Shown here piece after piece: positions 7,243 to 15,500 of a stretch of DNA of 22,858 bases. Made by a program: the position numbers and the translations under genes. The notes under the pieces were generated by a model. The model saw only the letters and a list, made by a program, of their open reading frames with translations, was not told the origin of the DNA and did not search any database. The first letter of the stretch is position 1. Each line of letters opens with the position of its first letter. Origin of the DNA: JBGSOV01 sp964558715 (GTDB taxonomy: Bacteria; Patescibacteriota; Gracilibacteria; CAIRYL01; GCA-016699755); contig CAZLFD010000025.1 in NCBI GenBank assembly GCA_964558715.1, positions 1 through 22,858 on the forward strand, written 5' to 3'.

Positions 7243-7583
7243 GTTTTTGTTTTAATCGTGTATCGTTTCCTTCCTAGCAGCTTAGGCCATAAGGCGCTGC
7301 GGGGAGAACGATGACTTGTACGATTGTGGACCGAACCTGGTCCTTTTCTTGCCTTCCTCCGGAGGTCTTTTGAGTCGATCCTGCGACTTGCCCGTTATCA
7401 CGCGATCGATCCATATAAATACAGATGCCGGGTGCGAACAAATGATTGAGTTTGGGATCATAGAGTGGTTCTCATAACCTATGATCTGCTTGGGAAGCGA
7501 AGAAAACCAAATCCTCCAAGGCGATGCGTTCGATGAAGAACTGGCGTTTTCTTTACTTTTGATGTCTTCAAAATCAAGACATC
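7205..7583 (-). ncRNA. Putative orphan structured RNA (about 380 nt)
   Basis: A minus-strand unit between gatB and lgt carries a consensus promoter (7617-7589), a start near 7583, a 9-bp hairpin at the very 5' end (7584-7576 with 7568-7560), and a strong terminator (7242-7205). Distant segments pair to give a rod: AGCAG with CTGCT (7490-7486/7280-7276), GAGAAC with GTTCTC (7473-7468/7309-7304) and ATGA with TCAT (7461-7458/7314-7311). It does not show RNase P, SRP or tmRNA signatures; a 6S-like RNA is possible on size and rod shape only. It also contains a 59-codon ORF (7461-7282, MIPNSIICSH... ending QRLMA), so a small basic protein is the alternative. The plus-strand ORF starting at 7481 overlaps it and looks incidental. 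Confidence 0.4.
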
Positions 7584-7588
7584 AGAAA

Positions 7589-7617
7589 ATTATAATCGAA
7601 GTCGAGGGAAAAATCAA
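7589..7617 (-). promoter_or_regulatory. Consensus promoter of the orphan transcript
   Basis: TTGATT (7617-7612), a 17-nt spacer and a perfect TATAAT (7594-7589) on the minus strand. It lies 63 nt past the gatB stop, so the RNA can be made independently of gatB. Confidence 0.65.
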
Positions 7618-7679
7618 ATGTTTTTTTACTCAAATGTATATACAGCCTAGAACTCCGATTGCCGATTTGTCAGTTGATT

Positions 7680-9104
7680 TCAGGATAGCAGTTTTTTAAA
7701 TATCTCATTTACCATTTGCGGATTTGCCTGGCCGCGGGATTTTTTCATCACTTGGCCAACCAGCGCGCCCAGGGCTTTTTCTTTGCCGCCTTTAAAATCT
7801 GCTACGCTTTGCGGGTTTTCATCTATCACTTCTTGACAATATTTTTCGATTTCTCCGGTATTTGAGTTTTGTTCCAACCCTTTTTCTTTTACAAGCTCTT
7901 CGATATCTGCTCCGCTTTCAAAAATTTCGGGGAAGATCTCTTTAGCGATTTTGCCGGAAATCGTCCCTTTTTCGATCAAGGCGACAAGCTTGCCTAAATT
8001 CTCTGCGGTCAATTTACTCTCGGCAAGTGTGGTGTTGGTTTCGTTCAGTAGGGCAGATAAATCGCCCACGATCCAGTTTGCTGCTTTTTTTGGATTCCCT
8101 GAGACTTTTGCCGTGTTCTCAAAATACTGGGCATAGTCTGCATCGGCGGCCAGTATTTCTGCGGTATCCCAGATAAGGCCGTAATCGGCCACAAACCGTT
8201 CGAGCTTAGCGGCTGGCAGTTCTGGCAATGTGCTTTTGAGCTGGGCGATATCTTCGGCACTAAAATCGAGCGGCGGAATATCCGGTTCTGGAAAATAGCG
8301 GTAATCGGCTGCCTCTTCTTTGCTGCGCTGCGAAACCGAAATCTCTTTCTCGACATCCCAGCCACGAGTTTCTTGCTTGATCTCACCACCAGATTCCAAA
8401 ACTTGTTTCTGCCGCGCGATTTCAGCATGTACTGCTTTTTCGATGTTGCTAAAACTGTTCATGTTCTTGAGCTCTGTTTTGGTACCAAACTCTTCTTGCC
8501 CCTTGGGGCGAAGCGAAATGTTCACGTCGCAGCGCATCATACCTTTTTCCATATCGGCATCAGAACTGCCGACAGTGCGCAGAATCTTCTGCAATTCTTT
8601 CAAAAAGCCCACTACTTCTTCGGGCGTGCGAAAATCGGCCTCGGTCACCATTTCCATCAGCGGGCTGCCGGCGCGATTTAAATCCACCAAAGAATCACCA
8701 CCTTCATGCACGAGTTTGCCGGCATCATTCTCTAAATGCAGGCGATTCATGCGTACTGATTTTTTTTCGCCGTTCACAAAAAATTCTACTTTGCCATTAT
8801 TCGAAATCGGTTGGTCGAATTGTGAAATCTGATAGCCAGCAGGCAGGTCGGGGTAAAAATAACTCTTGCGGTCATACTTCGAAAAGGCAGGGATTTCACA
8901 CTGCAAAGCCAGCGCCGTTAACGCTCCTAACTTGATCGCATCTGCATTCGGCACCGGCAGCGTACCAGGAAAACCGGCGCAGATCGGGCAGATAGAAGTA
9001 TTTGCTTCGATATTAAACGTATTATTCGAGCAGTTGCAGAACATCTTTGTCTGTGTTTTGATGCGTGCGTGTATCTCGAGCCCGGCGACCATTTCCCATT
9101 TCAT
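7680..9104 (-). CDS. gatB: Asp-tRNA(Asn)/Glu-tRNA(Gln) amidotransferase subunit B
   Basis: This 474-aa protein is the tRNA-binding/kinase subunit of GatCAB, which converts Glu-tRNA(Gln) and/or Asp-tRNA(Asn) to the amidated forms using ammonia passed from GatA. It shows the family N-terminus EMVAGLEIHARI, the zinc cysteines FCNCS and ICPICAGFPGTLPV, the catalytic cradle (KYDRKSYFYPDLPAGYQISQ), the LEND/HEGG and DLNRAGSPLMEMVTE segments, MRCDVNISLR, and YRYFPEPDIPPL. The C-terminal half has the helical and YqeY-like tail domains, ending VGQVMKKSRGQANPQMVNEIF. Length is typical. gatA and gatC are not adjacent, so the subunits are scattered. A promoter (TTGCTG-18-CATAAT) lies upstream. No Shine-Dalgarno motif. 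Confidence 0.97.
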   Translation of the reverse strand: MKWEMVAGLEIHARIKTQTKMFCNCSNNTFNIEANTSICPICAGFPGTLPVPNADAIKLGALTALALQCEIPAFSKYDRKSYFYPDLPAGYQISQFDQPISNNGKVEFFVNGEKKSVRMNRLHLENDAGKLVHEGGDSLVDLNRAGSPLMEMVTEADFRTPEEVVGFLKELQKILRTVGSSDADMEKGMMRCDVNISLRPKGQEEFGTKTELKNMNSFSNIEKAVHAEIARQKQVLESGGEIKQETRGWDVEKEISVSQRSKEEAADYRYFPEPDIPPLDFSAEDIAQLKSTLPELPAAKLERFVADYGLIWDTAEILAADADYAQYFENTAKVSGNPKKAANWIVGDLSALLNETNTTLAESKLTAENLGKLVALIEKGTISGKIAKEIFPEIFESGADIEELVKEKGLEQNSNTGEIEKYCQEVIDENPQSVADFKGGKEKALGALVGQVMKKSRGQANPQMVNEIFKKLLS

Positions 9105-9127
9105 TTTGTACGGATAAATTCATCGGT

Positions 9128-9157
9128 ATTATGCCGTATTCAAGTGGTAAGCAGCAA
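9128..9157 (-). promoter_or_regulatory. Putative gatB promoter
   Basis: TTGCTG (9157-9152) and CATAAT (9133-9128) with an 18-nt spacer on the minus strand. Predicted start near 9121 leaves a leader of about 17 nt. Confidence 0.4.
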
Positions 9158-9164
9158 GGAACTG

Positions 9165-9753
9165 TTATCCCTCAAAAAATCTGTCTTTTACCCAACTCTG
9201 TTGGTGAATCTGGATGCAGTGGTGAGTCGTTTCCCAGGATTTTTCGTTGCGGATGATGTGTTTGTGATAATCACGCTGCCAAATACGGTTGTTGAAAGGC
9301 GGAAAGATTCCGGATTTTACACCACGGATATATTCATTAGTTGTCATGGCCTTAAACCACTGGATCATTTAAGGAAGCGGGGTTCGTGGGGGTGTTCGCC
9401 CTTGGAAATATTATTAGGGCAGACACACATACGCCTGCCCCTACACCCGGCATTTCATTGTCGTTTGGTTTGTTATCGATAATGACTATGCCATGAAAAT
9501 GATTCAGCATTACCACATGGGAATCTGCTACAAAGCTCTGAAATTTTTTGTTTAGTTTTTGCCACCACTTTTCTGCCATTTCCTCTGCCTCATTCAGAAT
9601 CATCTTCCCATCCACAATATCACCCAACTGGCGTTTGTACTTGTGGGTGCAAATCGTCACGAAATACACTCTGTTCTGGGAATAATCATAATGCTTCAGG
9701 CGGATTGACCGGCGCTGTTTGGCGTGGTGCCCTGGTGCATGAATGAAACACAT
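9165..9753 (-). pseudogene. Decayed RAYT / IS200-like tyrosine transposase
   Basis: REP-associated tyrosine transposases are single-domain Y1/HUH nucleases that cleave at GTAG-hairpin REP sequences. The N-terminal half (9753-9352) has RRSIRLKHYDYSQNRVYFVTICTHKYK and the HUH-type motif in MLNHFHGIVII. The C-terminal half continues in another frame (9366-9165): MIQWFKAMTTNEYIRG, then NNRIWQRDYHKHIIRNEKSW, typical of RAYT C-termini. Between them the frame is lost; a third frame reads CVCPNNISKGEHPHEPRFLK, so at least two indels are needed to rejoin the halves. The last residues (IQIHQQSWVKD) look like a worn YI..NP..W motif. I chose the ATG at 9753, behind an extended -10 promoter; upstream frame would run into the neighbouring terminator. 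Probably inactive. Confidence 0.85.
9417..9444 (-). repeat. REP-like GTAG hairpin inside the transposase
   Basis: On the minus strand, GTAG (9444-9441) is followed by GGGCAGGC and GTCTGCCC arms (9440-9433 and 9424-9417, one G-T pair) around loop GTATGTGT. A GTAG/GTGG next to a GC-rich hairpin is the hallmark of REP sequences mobilised by RAYTs. It sits exactly where the transposase frame is lost. Confidence 0.55.
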
Positions 9754-9760
9754 CAGATGT

Positions 9761-9769
9761 ATTATACCA
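9761..9769 (-). promoter_or_regulatory. Extended -10 promoter of the transposase remnant
   Basis: TGGTATAAT on the minus strand is a perfect extended -10 ending 7 nt before the ATG at 9753, implying a near-leaderless transcript. No good -35 is visible. Confidence 0.45.
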
Positions 9770-9807
9770 TGATAATATATTTTTGTTCTTGCTTGCTTGT
9801 GTTCACC

Positions 9808-9847
9808 AAAAACTCCGGTCTTTCTGGGTTTCCAGAAAGACCGGAGT
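9808..9847 (-). terminator. Strong terminator of the cohesin/dockerin operon
   Basis: A perfect 16-bp inverted repeat (9847-9832 with 9827-9812, 4-nt loop) is followed on the minus strand by TTTTT. It starts 41 nt past the last gene of the six-gene unit. Because it neighbours a transposase remnant it could also be a mobile-element hairpin, but there is no GTAG flank and the U-tract favours termination. Confidence 0.75.
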
Positions 9848-9887
9848 ACAATATGAAACCGCAGTGGACGGTTTTTTTTAACCTTAT

Positions 9888-10658
9888 TTAACGGCGAGTT
9901 CGCTTTTTGTGTTTGGCGCGCATCCATGCAGCTGCCGCACCAGAAAAGGCGAGTAGAGGAAGCAGTGGTGCGCCACTTTCTGGCTGCTCTGGAGCGGCCA
10001 TGTGGAACTCTTCACCCACGACGACGGTATAATCGACCGGTTCAGCCGAGCCATCGACATGGATGTTGACGGGAAAGTCGACCATCTCGGTGATGATTTC
10101 ATCATTCCCCGCCGGAATTTCATCACCCGCAGCAGGATACGTTTGTGTAGATGGATCAGTCGGGAGCGGTTCTAGTGTCGGATATGGAGTCGGCGTGAAT
10201 ACTTCGACCGGTACCGGATCAAAAGATGGTGCAGGGGTCGAACCGCCCATGTCGGGAGGATTCATCGGCGGGGCAGGAATAACCCGGGTGTCTCCGCTTG
10301 CAACGGGAGGATTCGAAACTTCCGGAATGTCTACCTCGACCGGTTCAGCGCCCAAATCGAGCACTTCGCTGCCAAGATCATCGGCGGGAATACCAACACC
10401 ATCCCCTTCCGCTGGAACAGCATTGACACCGACAAACTCAGGATCTTGCCCAAGAAAGGCGGCATAATCGCCAGAGTCGCTGCCATTAAAGACAAACGGT
10501 GTCGCTCCGACAAGAATCAAGAATACGCCGGTGCTGGCAAGTGCCAAAGCTATGCGGCGGTTTTTGCGTGAGTCGTCTTGCGACAGGCTCACAATGTGCC
10601 CGGCATCGTGACTCGCCTTTTTCACGTTGTCGGTGACAGTGGTCCACTGTTGTTTCAT
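9888..10658 (-). CDS. Pro-rich membrane-anchored protein with sorting-like C-terminus
   Basis: This 256-aa protein is the last gene of the operon. A charged N-terminus (1-33) precedes one hydrophobic segment (RIALALASTGVFLILVGATPFVF, 35-57), too far in for a standard signal peptide, so it is probably a membrane anchor. Residues 58-195 are an acidic, Pro/Thr-rich linker. Residues 190-225 form a short beta-rich stretch (VDFPVNIHVDGS, VDYTVVVGEEF). The C-terminus has three parts like a cell-wall sorting signal: motif PESGAP (226-231), a hydrophobic run (LLPLLAFSGAAAAWM) and a basic end (KHKKRTRR). No LPXTG is present and no sortase gene is visible. I infer a stalk or membrane tether for the surface complex; the function is unknown. 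It starts 50 nt after the preceding gene. Confidence 0.7.
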   Translation of the reverse strand: MKQQWTTVTDNVKKASHDAGHIVSLSQDDSRKNRRIALALASTGVFLILVGATPFVFNGSDSGDYAAFLGQDPEFVGVNAVPAEGDGVGIPADDLGSEVLDLGAEPVEVDIPEVSNPPVASGDTRVIPAPPMNPPDMGGSTPAPSFDPVPVEVFTPTPYPTLEPLPTDPSTQTYPAAGDEIPAGNDEIITEMVDFPVNIHVDGSAEPVDYTVVVGEEFHMAAPEQPESGAPLLPLLAFSGAAAAWMRAKHKKRTRR

Positions 10659-10708
10659 TGTGTGTTAAAAAAGAAATGTGTTTTTGTGGTTTCAGGTCAG
10701 GCTTTGCT

Positions 10709-11935
10709 TTATGTCTTGCGGAAGGCATAGAAAATGAAAGCAAAACCCATACTGATCAAAAGGAAGAAGAGAACATGCTCTGGCCCAGAATCCACTGTCT
10801 TATCGATTCCCTCCATGTTGTAGCTTGGCGAAGTCGATGGTGCAGGAGAGCCGATCGGCCCCATCTGCTCGGGCGAACGCGGATCACCCAGAAAGCCATG
10901 GCTTTCAGAGCCTGGTTGCCCGACGGTTACGAATACTTCATCTGAATAATCTGTTTCGTTGTCGGCGGCATTGTAGGCGGTAATGGCAAAGAAATATTTT
11001 TCGTTGCGATTGAGATCCGGAAAGACCGCAAAATTGGTGCGGCCAACATCGCGGCGGCGTAAATAGAAGCCACTCTTTTGACCGTAATACAAGTAGTATC
11101 CTCTTACTGGAGGGTCTTCGGCAATCGGCCAGACAAGGCGTACATTCCCCGGCTCATCCGTTTGAATCCGCAATCCGACCGGGCGACTAAAGGCACCATC
11201 TTCCGATGGGAATTGAATCGGCGTTGGTATCGGAGTCACTTCTCCACCGATATTGCCACCGTCTGGAGTGGGTGTTGGCGAACTTGTCTGTTGGGGACTC
11301 CCATTTCCAAACACTAAGGGTTTCGGCGGGGATGTGAGTCGATTTTCTAAAGAGATACCGCTTGTAAAGTACACGCCGGTATCACCAAGTTCTGTATTTT
11401 GGTAGTTTAAGAATTCCAACATCGCATCATTGGTGTAGGGCATCATCGAAATCGTGCCGACAAAAAATTCCTCATTACTGAGCGAACCGCCGGTAAGCGA
11501 ACGGCCAATAGTGATTGTTCCATTGTCAATATCGATGTCGTTTTCGCCTGGTGCTGCGAGCGGAAAATCTGATTGATCGGTATCAAGACTCATTATATTT
11601 AATTTTGTAGGATCGAATTTTAGCTTCGCTCGCATAGAGGTGACCATTTCAAGACGAGGATTCTTGATATAGAGATCGATATCTACCGCCTCATCGGAGG
11701 TGAAGTCAGAGAACACATAAGCATCTTTCTGTTCATCGAAAGGGGTCTCAGGTTCACATGGTTCTGGGGTCGGCTGAGCGCTATTGGGTGATGGCGCAGG
11801 TGTCGCACCCGGAGGTGGCGCTTCGCAGTGTTTCATGAACGCATAATGCAGTTCACTTTCGTGCGGTGCGGCAATCGCTTGCGCGGATATAAAGAGGGTG
11901 GCGGCGAAAAACGCGCTGGCAAAATATTTCATCAT
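10709..11935 (-). CDS. Membrane-tethered cohesin-like plus Fn3 surface protein
   Basis: This 408-aa protein has a signal peptide (1-23), a Pro-rich linker with two Cys (C37, C60), a cohesin-like beta-sandwich (about 72-205: DIDLYIKNPRLEMVTSMRAK, LKFDPTKLN, PLAAPGENDIDIDNGTITIG), a second Pro/Thr linker, a fibronectin type III domain (about 251-338: PVGLRIQT, VRLVWPIAEDP, YYLYYG, YFFAITAYNAADNE), and a C-terminal tail with SGPEH (383-387), a hydrophobic span and a basic RKT end. The tail resembles the GPE-type membrane or sorting tails often seen in Patescibacteria. It presumably presents the cohesin-like domain at the cell surface. The cohesin-like domain is clearly related to that of the preceding lipoprotein. 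Its ATG overlaps the stop of that gene (ATGA), so translation is coupled. Confidence 0.75.
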   Translation of the reverse strand: MMKYFASAFFAATLFISAQAIAAPHESELHYAFMKHCEAPPPGATPAPSPNSAQPTPEPCEPETPFDEQKDAYVFSDFTSDEAVDIDLYIKNPRLEMVTSMRAKLKFDPTKLNIMSLDTDQSDFPLAAPGENDIDIDNGTITIGRSLTGGSLSNEEFFVGTISMMPYTNDAMLEFLNYQNTELGDTGVYFTSGISLENRLTSPPKPLVFGNGSPQQTSSPTPTPDGGNIGGEVTPIPTPIQFPSEDGAFSRPVGLRIQTDEPGNVRLVWPIAEDPPVRGYYLYYGQKSGFYLRRRDVGRTNFAVFPDLNRNEKYFFAITAYNAADNETDYSDEVFVTVGQPGSESHGFLGDPRSPEQMGPIGSPAPSTSPSYNMEGIDKTVDSGPEHVLFFLLISMGFAFIFYAFRKT

Positions 11936-12552
11936 TGTTCCAAAAAGAGAATCGTGGGTACCGACGGGGTTTGTAGAATATCTCGGAAGCCGTCGGCGAA
12001 TTTTGCGAGGACAAGGGTGTGCCCTCCGCTACCGAGATTATAGAAGTCGATTGTGGTAAAGGTTTTTTCGAGACTGGAAAAGCGCACCGTAGCGATATGC
12101 ATTTCTTCGTTGACCATCACCTTGCCTTCACCGGTAGAAATTCCGATTTTTACGAGCCCACGATCGGGGTCGAATTCATGCTCTCCTGGGGCGGCAACAA
12201 CAAAGGGCGATCCACTCGGAATAGTGATCTCTTCTCCTTGCAATACCTCCGGGTCGTATGTAAGAAAGCTACGCACCGAGGTGATGGGCTGCTTAGTTTC
12301 GTTCTTAAGCCAGATTTCGATTTCCACTTCGTCTGTCTCAGTTTCTACAAGACGGAGTTCTAAGCCGGCGGTTCGCTGCTCTGCGTCGAGGGTTTTCTGC
12401 TGTCGTGCTTCTTCGATTCGGCGGATCAGATTTGAAGGATTTTCGGAAGATTGGTTAAAATTTTCCCCTGATTGTGTTGCGTCTTCATTGGCTCCACAAG
12501 CACTAAAGAGAAGTAAGCTGCCGATGGTGACAAGAAAAGTGAAGCGTTTCAT
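11932..12552 (-). CDS. Cohesin-like lipoprotein
   Basis: This 206-aa protein has a lipoprotein signal peptide ending FSAC (C19; Phe at -3 is slightly off the usual Leu). A charged helix at 41-61 follows, then a cohesin-like domain at about 65-205: VEIEIWLKNETKQPITSVRS, FLTYDPEVLQ, VVAAPGEHEFDPDRGLVKIG, NEEMHIATVRF. The pattern of domain-starting strands, a F/YDP motif and a late strand with VRF fits cohesins, although it diverges from cellulosomal members. It would be lipidated by Lgt and held at the membrane, where it could dock dockerin-bearing partners. It lies 2 nt after the giant scaffold gene and overlaps the next gene by 4 nt. The paralogous domain in the next gene suggests local duplication. 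Confidence 0.75.
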   Translation of the reverse strand: MKRFTFLVTIGSLLLFSACGANEDATQSGENFNQSSENPSNLIRRIEEARQQKTLDAEQRTAGLELRLVETETDEVEIEIWLKNETKQPITSVRSFLTYDPEVLQGEEITIPSGSPFVVAAPGEHEFDPDRGLVKIGISTGEGKVMVNEEMHIATVRFSSLEKTFTTIDFYNLGSGGHTLVLAKFADGFRDILQTPSVPTILFLEQ

Positions 12553-12554
12553 GA

Positions 12555-15500
12555 TCAGAAGGAAAAACGACTAGGTGATGGGCTGGGGTTCGGGCTTTCA
12601 TCTGGTGTGTTTTGACCGTATTGTTGGGCGAATATGGTAAAATCTAAAAAGTCTACCCGTCCATCTTCGTTTAGGTCGATATTGTCTTGGTCTGGCTGGT
12701 CGCTGCCACTTGTTCCATACACAGTCGAGAAAATCGAGAAGTCGACAAAATCTACAACTCCGTCTTGATTGAAGTCGGCCATATTCAACAGTTTGCGGAT
12801 CTCTTCAAAATTCACATAAGCGTCGAAGAGCATCACGCCAAAACCGGGTTTTAGCTTGTGCCCATTAAAATCAGTCAGATCCTCTACACGCAGCAAGTAT
12901 GTCAGCCCGGTACGCTGAGTTCCTGTAGAAAGTACAACAATATTTGCGCTGCGGCCGATTTGTGCGCGGCGTATTTCTAGCTCTCGTCCGGTACCTTTTT
13001 CCACAATACTAAAGTTAGACCCATCGATCAACAAGCTCGAAAAGCGTAGGTTTTTGCGGAAAATAACTTCTACCGTATTTGCATTGGTCGGTTTTACTTC
13101 TTCGAGTTGAAAAAAGATACCCGCATCATTGATGTCGTAGCCCATGAAATCTTGTTGATTTGTGGTTTGCTGCCCCTGCTTGAGCCCAAGTTGTTCGGCA
13201 TCGGCAAAGAGTGTGTAGCGGTCACCGATGTTTTGCGGATTGGTGCGGAAGGTGACGACACGCCCGTCGGAACGGACATCAATATTCTTGATCGGCAGAC
13301 GCGTGTGCACGTCGTTAAAAAAGGTGATGTGAAAGGCATCAGTGCGGATGCGACTGAGATCGAGCGAAGATGAGAAGAAGGCTTGTACTTCGTGACGACC
13401 CGTAGCGACTGCCGAAACGAGATAAGGCAGATCGAATTCTGTGGTCGGAATCACTCCATCACTGACAAAAATCGGCATTTCGGCTTCGGCTTTGCGCCCC
13501 TCGGTATCGGTCGCAACGATGGAAATAAAGTAAGGATTCTGACTCGGTAAGACATCTTCACGCACAATCAGGTTTGGCAGGTAATACCATTTGCCGCGGC
13601 TGCCTTCGTTCACCGTTGGCACAAGGCAGATGACCGTATCGGTCGAAACACAATCGTCGACAATCGGTAAGCCGTCACCCGCGGGCAGGTCGAAGAATTG
13701 GCTGATCGGATAATCGTAGTTGCCACCTGCACTGCCATCACCTGTCTGTGGGCTGCCCGAAGTAGCGGGTGATGATCCGAATCCTTGAGGTGGTGGTACA
13801 GTACCAGGAGCAGTTACCTGAGCATGTGCTTGAGGAATCCAAGAATCAGTGAATGTTTTGGAAATCGGAGGCGGCGGAGGCGGAGCCGTAAGCCGTGTAG
13901 GAACTGGTGCAAAGCGGGTGGTTGTTGGAGATGCGCCCGGGGATGCTGACCCGTCTGAGCCAAGTGAACCTTGTTCGTTGCTGTTGATCAGCATTTCGGT
14001 TTCTGGCGGATAGTACCGCAGAATCGTTCCCAGATTGGCGCTGACATGGGCAATGGGTGCATCGCCTTCTTCGACAAACACATAGAGCGCACCCGTCGCT
14101 TCTTGATCATTCACAAATGCGCGTGGGTTTGTATAGGCGCGATCGATAGGAATGGTCGGCTCATCTCCCGAATTATTTGGTGTGGCGACATGAAAACGAA
14201 ACTCCTCAATATCAACATTTCCGCCTTTATCGGTGGCTGAAACCGTCAACTCGCGGAAACCTGGTATTACCGTGCGCGGAATCGTTAATTTTGGTGAAGC
14301 ATACCAAGCTCCGGCACCTTCGATTTGGCCCTTTTCCATTTTTACGGGCGGCAGGCCGATTTCTGAAAGATCCAAGCTGACCGAAACAATATCATCATGC
14401 CCGTTGGGGTCGGTGGCTTTGGCAAAGATCTGGAATTCAGTCTTGGCATCGTTCGCAATCGAATAGCGTGGCGAAACGTGAATATCATCTTCGTCGATGT
14501 TTGGTGTTCCTACTGTGTTGCGCGCCACTGTAAACGGAATCGTTCCGCGAGTTTCAGTACCTTCTTGGTCGATTACCGTTACTGGCAATTGATAGTTTCC
14601 TTCTGGTACCCAGTTCGGCACTTTGGTCGGGCTGCTTTGTACCCATACACGGCCGCCGTAAATGGTGACAGCATGAGCTTTGGGAATCAGGTAATTCAGA
14701 ATGTTCGTCCACGATGTCGCTGGTGTCGGAGTTGTGAGGGTACAACCTCTACGTTCGGGTAGTGGCTTTTCTGCTTCACCGATACAGTTTGAATCTGAAC
14801 GCTTAATGTAATCACGCGACTGAATCCCATCAACACAGGGCCCCCATGCGCCGGGTTCCCAGTCGCCGCGAAAACAGACCGAATCGGCACATGTGCGTTC
14901 AGACACCGGAATCACATTTGCATTTTCCATACAGACGACATCGTCGCGTAATTCGACCATACGGCGTTGCACATTGTCGCGGCACAAACCCCATTGACCA
15001 ATCGAATAATCACTACGTATGCATTCGCGGTCTTCTTGCACTTCTGGCAGTGTTTGCAACACTAATAATCCTAAACCGACTTCTGAAGCATCTACGACTA
15101 CACGAGCGACATTATCGCCACCGTCTTCGTCAGAGACTTCTACCTGAAACAATATTTCACGTTCGTCACCCGGCACCACCGTGCTGGGTGCGGCAGATGC
15201 AGAGACGATCTCTGGCGGTATACTTCGATAAATATCGCGACTGACATGAAGTTCGACGGTGCCAAAAGCTTTGTAGCCGGTCTTGTTCTGAATGGTCACG
15301 GGAACCGTCATCGGATCGGTAGATGTCGACACTGTTGGCGGAACGGTGATGTCAAGCTTGTACCAGGCTTTATTATCGACAAACTCGTGGAGCGTAAAAT
15401 TTTGTGAGGCGCTGCCACTCAGTGAGCGTAGATCGGCGGTCACTTTATCGATATCCGATACGCCGCGGGGATCCTCAATACGAACCCACAATGTCGTAGT

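Noticed and set aside
7205..7583. RNase P RNA, SRP RNA or a tRNA in this interval
   Set aside because: The P4-type GAGGAAAGUCC and ACAGAA segments, the SRP GGAAG apical loop and any complete cloverleaf are missing on both strands.
7560..7584. 9-bp hairpin (TGATGTCTT/AAGACATCA) as a gatB terminator
   Set aside because: Neither strand has a U-tract after it; it fits better as the 5' hairpin of the orphan RNA.
7481..7699. 72-codon plus-strand ORF
   Set aside because: It runs antisense through the orphan transcript, its promoter and the end of gatB, with no family resemblance and no promoter of its own that I could see.
9812..9847. 16-bp perfect inverted repeat as an insertion-sequence end
   Set aside because: No partner copy and no target-site duplication were found, and a TTTTT run right after it on the operon strand makes a terminator the simpler reading.
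12053..12574. Long opposite-strand ORFs inside the operon genes
   Set aside because: They mirror the codon pattern of the real minus-strand genes, have no family motifs and lack promoters.
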